Positions 6,058-10,162 of a stretch of DNA of 10,162 nt are shown here, piece after piece. The notes under the pieces are model-generated. The model searched no databases. It saw only the letters and a list, made by a program, of their open reading frames with translations, and was not told the origin of the DNA. A program made the translations under genes and the position numbers. Each line of letters starts with the position of its first letter. Within the stretch, counting starts at the first letter, position 1. This DNA is from Bacteroidales bacterium UBA1628 (lineage in GTDB: Bacteria; Bacteroidota; Bacteroidia; Bacteroidales; UBA932), in contig DCMG01000007.1 in assembly GCA_002321335.1 (NCBI GenBank), positions 2,296 to 12,457 of the forward strand. The letters are read 5' to 3'.

Positions 6058-6776
6058 TATATTTCTCCGTTAATCTCGATTCCGTCTCCGTCCCAATCCA
6101 TGTCTTCCTCCGGCTCGTTGAACGGCTGTAGGAACGGGTTGTGGGTACGCTCGTCAGCGATTGTGGTGCGATGCCCGTGGCCCGGGAGCACATCCACGTC
6201 ACCCGGCAGGCCCATCAGTTTGTCCATCACACTGATGATCTCCCTGTCATAATCTCCGCCAAGATGGTCAGTACGACCGATCGTGCCGGCAAAAAGTGTG
6301 TCGCCGCTCAACAGCACCTTGTCCGCCTCGCAGTAATAGCAGACGCAGCCCGGCGTGTGCCCGGGAGTGGTAATCACCTTGAACGGAGCACCCTCTAGTG
6401 TGTCCAGAGTCTCCCCGTCCCAGATGTCAACAGTCTTAATCTGAGAAGAATCCGGAGCCGTCAGCCCGAAATCCCTCACGGCGTTCTGGTTGTGGTCCAG
6501 CACGATCTTGTCCTCCGGCGACATCAGCACCGGCACTGAATACTCCTCAACAACCTTCAGCACGCCATGCACGTGGTCAAAATGCCCGTGGGTCAGCCAC
6601 ACAGCCTTGGGCTTCAACCCCTCAGCAGCGATAAACTCCTTGAGTCTACCAAACTCCTCCTGCCAATAACATCCAGGGTCCACAATCACACAATTTCCTT
6701 CCGCATCCCAAAGCACGTAGCAATTCTCTCGGAAAGAATTGAATATAAATGTCTTGATGTTCAGTTGATGGTTCAT
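6057..6776 (-). CDS. MBL-fold metallo-hydrolase, glyoxalase II-like
   Basis: This 239-residue protein carries the full metal site of the metallo-beta-lactamase fold: T62-H63-G64-H65-F66-D67-H68, H140 in TTPGHTPG, D159 in SGDT followed by LFAGTIGRTD, and H200 in LPGHGH. The SGDTLFxxxxGRTD pattern is that of the glyoxalase II-like branch, which hydrolyses thioesters such as S-lactoylglutathione or similar adducts using two metal ions. It lacks the C-terminal glutathione-binding extension of true glyoxalase II and instead ends in an acidic tail (residues about 221-239, EPEEDMDWDGDG), so the substrate is open. It is cytosolic, with no signal peptide. Only 13 bases separate its start from the methyltransferase stop upstream, and its stop overlaps the kinase start by one base, so it heads the metabolic part of the run. 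An arylsulfatase or quorum-quenching role cannot be excluded. Confidence 0.88.
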   Translation of the reverse strand: MNHQLNIKTFIFNSFRENCYVLWDAEGNCVIVDPGCYWQEEFGRLKEFIAAEGLKPKAVWLTHGHFDHVHGVLKVVEEYSVPVLMSPEDKIVLDHNQNAVRDFGLTAPDSSQIKTVDIWDGETLDTLEGAPFKVITTPGHTPGCVCYYCEADKVLLSGDTLFAGTIGRTDHLGGDYDREIISVMDKLMGLPGDVDVLPGHGHRTTIADERTHNPFLQPFNEPEEDMDWDGDGIEINGEI

Positions 6777-6789
6777 ATTTTATTAGTTA

Positions 6790-7812
6790 TCAATGAAGTT
6801 TGTTGCGGTTCGGGTCAAATAAAGCCAGTTGAGCCTCGTTCCTGGACCAATAATCATCGTATGACACGTGCCCATCCTTTTTCAAAGGAGACGAACATTC
6901 TTCTTTGTATTGGATATATTCATTTATCGCTTTACCCACAAAACGAGCCAGATTCACAGGAACAGCGTTACCTATCATCTGCTCCTTATCAGTCTTGTTC
7001 CCGATAAAAACAAAATCTTCCGGAAACGTCTGAACACGGCTGCGTTCTTCAGTCGTCAATGGACGTATCCCGGCCAAAGACTTCACGGGGTCTCCCGGAT
7101 GGAGTTTATACCCCTTAGGCATAGGACGATTCACACCTCTTATCGTCGGACTAGGTTCATAAATACTGAAAATGCCACGACGGATATAGCTCCTCGGGTG
7201 TCTGTAGTAATATTCAAAATCGATGCTGTTTCCAAAATACTCTGCCACAGTCAATGGCTTATCCGCAAGGTTTATCTCGATGAAAGGCAGCATAAAACCA
7301 TCCTCCTCTCCCAACTTCCCTATCATAAAGAAACGCTTGCGGGCCTGTGGGACTCCGCACAAACTTGCATCAAGGACATATTGGGTCATTCCGTACCCGG
7401 TGTCTTTGAATATTCTTTTGGCTTCCGTCAATTTATTGGTCTTGACAATACGGGCGACGTTCTCCATCACAAACCACTCAGGATGAACCTCCGCGATAAT
7501 TTTCGCATAACTGACGGTCAAGTTGCCACGACCATTATCCTCATTTCGCTTTCCTGCCGAAGAGAAATCCTGACAAGGAGGCCCACCGATAATCATTTCG
7601 GGTTCAAATTGAGTCACTGCCCTCACAGATGAATCCACATCGCCCAGGTCTGATTTAATCACCGCGTGACTGAAATTCGCCCTATACACATCAAGAGCCT
7701 TGTCCCAATTATCCATGCCGGCCACGACATTGTGGCCAGCCAGTTCAAAGCCCTTGCTCATTCCTCCGCAGCCGCAGAACAAATCCACTACAACCATAAC
7801 TCCACTAATCAA
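6790..7812 (-). CDS. Type II cytosine-5 DNA methyltransferase (R-M partner)
   Basis: This 340-residue enzyme methylates carbon 5 of cytosine with S-adenosylmethionine and protects host DNA from the paired nuclease. The m5C motifs are complete and in order: motif I DLFCGCGG 10-17, motif IV GGPPCQDFSSAGKR 76-89 with catalytic C80, motif VI ENV 117-119, motif VIII QARKR 156-160, a compact target-recognition region around 165-250 (SPTIRGVNRPMPKGYKLHPG), motif IX RPLTTEERSRVQTFP 250-264 and motif X QMIGNAVPVNLA 278-289. There is no N-terminal helix-turn-helix extension of the kind some m5C enzymes use for autoregulation. The annotated start overlaps the nuclease stop by 8 bases; M6 (ATG at 7797) would leave no overlap and put motif I at the usual distance from the N-terminus. 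If the nuclease is HindVP-like, as its motifs suggest, the shared target would be GRCGYC; that is an inference. The AT-rich composition against GC-rich neighbours points to horizontal gain. Confidence 0.96.
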   Translation of the reverse strand: MISGVMVVVDLFCGCGGMSKGFELAGHNVVAGMDNWDKALDVYRANFSHAVIKSDLGDVDSSVRAVTQFEPEMIIGGPPCQDFSSAGKRNEDNGRGNLTVSYAKIIAEVHPEWFVMENVARIVKTNKLTEAKRIFKDTGYGMTQYVLDASLCGVPQARKRFFMIGKLGEEDGFMLPFIEINLADKPLTVAEYFGNSIDFEYYYRHPRSYIRRGIFSIYEPSPTIRGVNRPMPKGYKLHPGDPVKSLAGIRPLTTEERSRVQTFPEDFVFIGNKTDKEQMIGNAVPVNLARFVGKAINEYIQYKEECSSPLKKDGHVSYDDYWSRNEAQLALFDPNRNKLH

Positions 7813-8884
7813 ATAAATCGGGACTATTCACAATCACAGCATCAAAACGTCGCTCAGGGCTTAAAAGATTCTGCCCCCCGCCCAGGATGATGTTCTTGAT
7901 TTCATTCTTGCCGATGCGAGGATGGGTAAGTTCAGGCGAGTTTAAAAGCCGCCACGATGCTTTGCCGGGGATGGCAAACGCTTTATCATTGGCATTGCCA
8001 TAAGAGTGATCCTTGACTATCCTGATATAATCAAACGAGTCATAATCAACATAATCCTTAAGCATCAGATAAATCCAAACCAGAGATCTCTGAAAACGCG
8101 AGATTTCAGAAGCACTGATGTCTCCGCCTGTATAACACATATGCAGGATGGCAAGGTTTGACCAGACAAAAACATCCAGGCAATCCTCAGACAGCTTTCC
8201 GTTTATCATCTTCCATACAGGTTGGACAACTAGCGGAGATTGTTTATTGCTGATCAGTTTAGCGACACTGGCCACAGCTGATTCTATTTTCATATAATGA
8301 GGCAGAACCTCACCAGCCTCTCCCCAATGATTGATTTTAGGGACAGTGTTCAAGATTCTGCGCAAAGTGTTCTTGTCTGCGTCCGATTGAAATTGCTCAC
8401 AAATGCTGCAAGCCAAAAAACAGATTGTCGGAGGCCTTACCACAATCTCACAACTGAATTTCTCCTCTGAAAGTTTTTTTGTTGTGTTGTCAGGCAGCGC
8501 GGTTAGTTTTACCTCCAAACCGATAAGATTCTCATTGGTGGCACGGTTCACCATAACAAGATCTATCTTTTCGCGATTCCCAGTGTAATACTTTTCAAAT
8601 GCTGAGAAACCGGACTCAAAATTATAGAAGGCATCTTCTGAAAGAGGATCTATCCCGTACAAATCCGCACCGGATATATACTTATGAGCCAAATTATTAC
8701 CCTCATCAACACAAAGGTATACCGGTTCAATTCCCTTGTCAGACATATATGCGACAAGAGAAGCCGGAAAAGAACTATTGAATATATTCTTTCCCCAATT
8801 AGCCTCTTTAGTGTAATCCCTGCTGGAGTGTTTCTGTCCGAACAGGCCTGGTTTAGCGTTTTCCTTCATCCTCATACAGCACAA
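7805..8884 (-). CDS. HindVP-like type II restriction endonuclease
   Basis: This 359-residue protein precedes and overlaps the methyltransferase gene. The N-terminal signature KPGLFGQKHSSRDYTK (11-26) followed by WGKNIFNSSFPASL (30-43) resembles my recollection of the HindVP restriction endonuclease family, whose founding member is reported to recognise GRCGYC. A PD-(D/E)xK nuclease centre is visible as D108 (KIDLVMVN) and E124-V-K126 (GLEVKLT), with the expected strand pattern and spacing. The rest is mostly helical and ends with an LLSPERRFDAVIVNSPDLF segment. The start is ambiguous: M1 (8884), M4 (8875) and M6 (8869) are in frame, and M6 lies just before the conserved KPGLFG. The gene is AT-rich, lies directly behind a candidate -7 element and operator-like palindrome, and is transcribed before its methyltransferase. 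No controller (C) protein gene is present. The family is recognised from memory of the motifs, so a profile search should confirm it. Confidence 0.82.
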   Translation of the reverse strand: MCCMRMKENAKPGLFGQKHSSRDYTKEANWGKNIFNSSFPASLVAYMSDKGIEPVYLCVDEGNNLAHKYISGADLYGIDPLSEDAFYNFESGFSAFEKYYTGNREKIDLVMVNRATNENLIGLEVKLTALPDNTTKKLSEEKFSCEIVVRPPTICFLACSICEQFQSDADKNTLRRILNTVPKINHWGEAGEVLPHYMKIESAVASVAKLISNKQSPLVVQPVWKMINGKLSEDCLDVFVWSNLAILHMCYTGGDISASEISRFQRSLVWIYLMLKDYVDYDSFDYIRIVKDHSYGNANDKAFAIPGKASWRLLNSPELTHPRIGKNEIKNIILGGGQNLLSPERRFDAVIVNSPDLFD

Positions 8885-8905
8885 ATCAACAAAGGAAGTT
8901 TAAAA

Positions 8906-8923
8906 CTTTGTTTAGAAACAAAG
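8906..8923. promoter_or_regulatory. Perfect 18-bp palindrome in the R-M / uvrA divergent spacer, candidate operator
   Basis: CTTTGTTTAGAAACAAAG is a perfect inverted repeat of two 8-base arms around AG. It lies in the 76-base gap between the nuclease start (8884) and the uvrA start (8961), and its right arm overlaps the candidate -7 element of the nuclease promoter (8919-8926). A protein bound here would block nuclease transcription. By rough estimate such a palindrome in so short a gap is unlikely by chance (well under 1 percent). The binding protein is unknown, as no C protein is encoded nearby. Confidence 0.5.
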
Positions 8924-8926
8924 ATA
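8919..8926 (-). promoter_or_regulatory. Candidate -7 promoter element of the restriction operon
   Basis: TATCTTTG on the minus strand matches the Bacteroidetes -7 consensus TAnnTTTG exactly. It ends 34 bases before the ATG at 8884, giving a short 5' leader. A TTTG -33 box is not evident at the expected spacing, so the promoter may be weak or depend on a regulator. Confidence 0.45.
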
Positions 8927-8937
8927 CATATTTTCGT

Positions 8938-8945
8938 TAAATTTG
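8938..8945 (+). promoter_or_regulatory. Candidate -7 promoter element of uvrA
   Basis: TAAATTTG matches the -7 consensus TAnnTTTG and ends 15 bases before the uvrA ATG, which implies a very short leader. The nearest upstream TTTG (8907-8910) is 27 bases away, longer than the usual spacing of about 20, so the call is tentative. Confidence 0.3.
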
Positions 8946-8960
8946 CGGAATAAAGCGGAA

Positions 8961-10162
8961 ATGATGAGCAAGAAAGAATATATCGAGATCCGGGGGGCGG
9001 AAGCGCATAACCTCAAGGGAGTGAACGTGGATATTCCCAGAGGGGACTTGGTGGTCGTGACGGGACTTAGCGGCAGCGGGAAATCCTCGCTGGCGTTCGA
9101 CACAATCTACGCGGAGGGGCAGAGGCGGTACATGGACACGCTCTCGACCTACGCCAAGCACTTCATGGGAGTACTGGAAAAGCCTGAAGTTGAGAGCATC
9201 ACGGGGCTGAGTCCGATCATCGCGATAGAGCAGAAGACAACGGGGAACAACCCTCGCTCGACCGTCGGAACTATCACCGAGATATTCGATTTCCTGCGCC
9301 TCCTTTACGCCAGGGCCTCACGGGCATATTCACCGGTCACGGGCAAAGAAATGGTGCGCTACACCGACGCGCAGATCGTGGACCTCATAATGAATGAATA
9401 TAAGGGGAAGAAGTGCTACCTGCTTGCTCCGCTGGTTGTGGGCCGCAAGGGACACTACCGCGAACTGTTCGACCAGCTCCGCAAGCGCGGCTACACCGAT
9501 GTCAGAGTGGACGGGAATATCCTCCCGCTGAACGAAGTGGAGGCTCTGGACCGCTACAAGAGCCATTTCATCGAGCTGGTTGTGGACAAGCTCAAGCCTT
9601 CGGAGGGTGACGAGAAGCGGGTCCGAGACTCCGTGATGACAGCGCTGAACCTCGGCAAAGGCTCGGTCGCCCTGCTGGAGTTCGGCTCTGACAAACTCCG
9701 TCATTTCTCCAAACATCTTGTCGATCCTGATTCGGGAATATCCCTGCAGGAGCCGGCGCCACACTCTTTCTCATTCAACTCTCCAGAAGGCTACTGCCCT
9801 CATTGCAAAGGCCTTGGAATGATAGTGGATGTGAACATGGACACGATCATCCCGGACCGTTCTGCCTCGATAGCGGACGGTGGGATAGTTCCGCTGGGGA
9901 AGATGCGCGAGACCAAGAAATATGACGTAATCCGCTCCATCGCACGGAAATACAACTTCTCCCTGTACGATCCCATCGACTCGATCCCAGACGAAGCCAT
10001 CTCACACATAATCTTCGGAAGTGACGAGATGTTCAGGGTAGGAGAAGGGAATATGTCCGAGATGGTGACGTTTGACGGAATCGTGGAGGACATAGATGAC
10101 AAGATTGTGTGTCCTGTCTGCCACGGGACCAGACTGAACGAGAATGCCTTATGCTTCAAGAT
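8961..10162 (+). CDS. uvrA: UvrA, excinuclease ABC subunit A, N-terminal 400 residues (cut by window edge)
   Basis: UvrA is the damage-sensing ATPase of nucleotide excision repair. It scans DNA as a dimer, loads UvrB at bulky lesions and then leaves. Full proteins are about 940 residues; 400 codons are present here with no stop. Visible elements: the first Walker A GLSGSGKSS at 35-43, the UvrA-specific block TTGNNPRSTVGTITEIFDF at 93-111, the FSFNSPEG segment, and the first zinc module with C279-P-H-C282 and C384-P-V-C387-HGTRLN. The start is the first of two adjacent ATG codons (8961 and 8964). It is divergent from the restriction operon, with a 76-base shared spacer. The GC-rich composition matches the metabolic genes on the other side of the AT-rich R-M block. 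A UvrA paralogue of another subgroup is possible because the diagnostic C-terminal half is missing, but the intact zinc module and repair motifs favour the standard protein. Confidence 0.95.
   Translation, partial: MMSKKEYIEIRGAEAHNLKGVNVDIPRGDLVVVTGLSGSGKSSLAFDTIYAEGQRRYMDTLSTYAKHFMGVLEKPEVESITGLSPIIAIEQKTTGNNPRSTVGTITEIFDFLRLLYARASRAYSPVTGKEMVRYTDAQIVDLIMNEYKGKKCYLLAPLVVGRKGHYRELFDQLRKRGYTDVRVDGNILPLNEVEALDRYKSHFIELVVDKLKPSEGDEKRVRDSVMTALNLGKGSVALLEFGSDKLRHFSKHLVDPDSGISLQEPAPHSFSFNSPEGYCPHCKGLGMIVDVNMDTIIPDRSASIADGGIVPLGKMRETKKYDVIRSIARKYNFSLYDPIDSIPDEAISHIIFGSDEMFRVGEGNMSEMVTFDGIVEDIDDKIVCPVCHGTRLNENALCFK

Noticed and set aside
9330..10159. Minus-strand open frames opposite uvrA
   Set aside because: They are antisense to a clearly coding UvrA frame with a Walker A motif and zinc-binding cysteines; no independent support.
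1..10162. CRISPR array, tRNA, rRNA, integrase or transposase gene
   Set aside because: No regularly spaced direct repeats, tRNA cloverleaf, rRNA segment or recombinase motif was found on either strand by eye.

Overview
The window looks like a chromosomal segment of a Bacteroidales-type bacterium. The evidence is indirect. Start codons lack purine-rich ribosome binding sites and sit behind AT-rich leaders, several leaders carry the Bacteroidetes -7 promoter element TAnnTTTG, and the gene families (a paired deoxynucleoside kinase, a large AMP-forming acyl-CoA ligase, this form of UvrA) fit that group. Composition alternates: the metabolic and repair genes (about 2750-6780 and 8960 to the end) are GC-rich, whereas the left block (1-2160) and the restriction-modification block (6790-8890) are visibly more AT-rich, as expected for acquired accessory DNA inserted among core genes.

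Layout. (1) 1-486, minus: the N-terminal part of an unrecognised protein cut by the window edge. (2) 487-719: AT-rich divergent spacer. (3) 720-2156, plus: a 478-residue protein with an N-terminal TerB-like domain and an unassigned C-terminal part. (4) 2157-2751: a 595-base convergent spacer with no convincing gene but many inverted repeats, including a large near-perfect hairpin at 2534-2606 and a REP-like palindrome at 2644-2721. (5) 6776 down to 2752, all minus: an MBL-fold hydrolase, two tandem paralogous deoxynucleoside kinases and a long-chain acyl-CoA ligase. (6) 8884 down to 6790, minus: a type II restriction-modification pair, a HindVP-like endonuclease followed by an overlapping cytosine-5 DNA methyltransferase. 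(7) 8961 to the end, plus: the first 400 codons of uvrA, divergent from the restriction operon.

How the parts work together. The R-M pair is a self-contained defence module whose nuclease gene is transcribed first. Its promoter region carries a perfect 18-bp palindrome that may be an operator. Only 13 bases separate the methyltransferase stop from the MBL start, so the metabolic genes may be read from the R-M transcript. The MBL stop and the upstream kinase start share one base (TAATG), which indicates coupled translation. The two kinases probably salvage deoxynucleosides with different specificities, because they differ at two positions that contact the base in characterised relatives. The TerB-like gene and its divergent neighbour are the least explained part of the window and the best candidate for an undescribed system.
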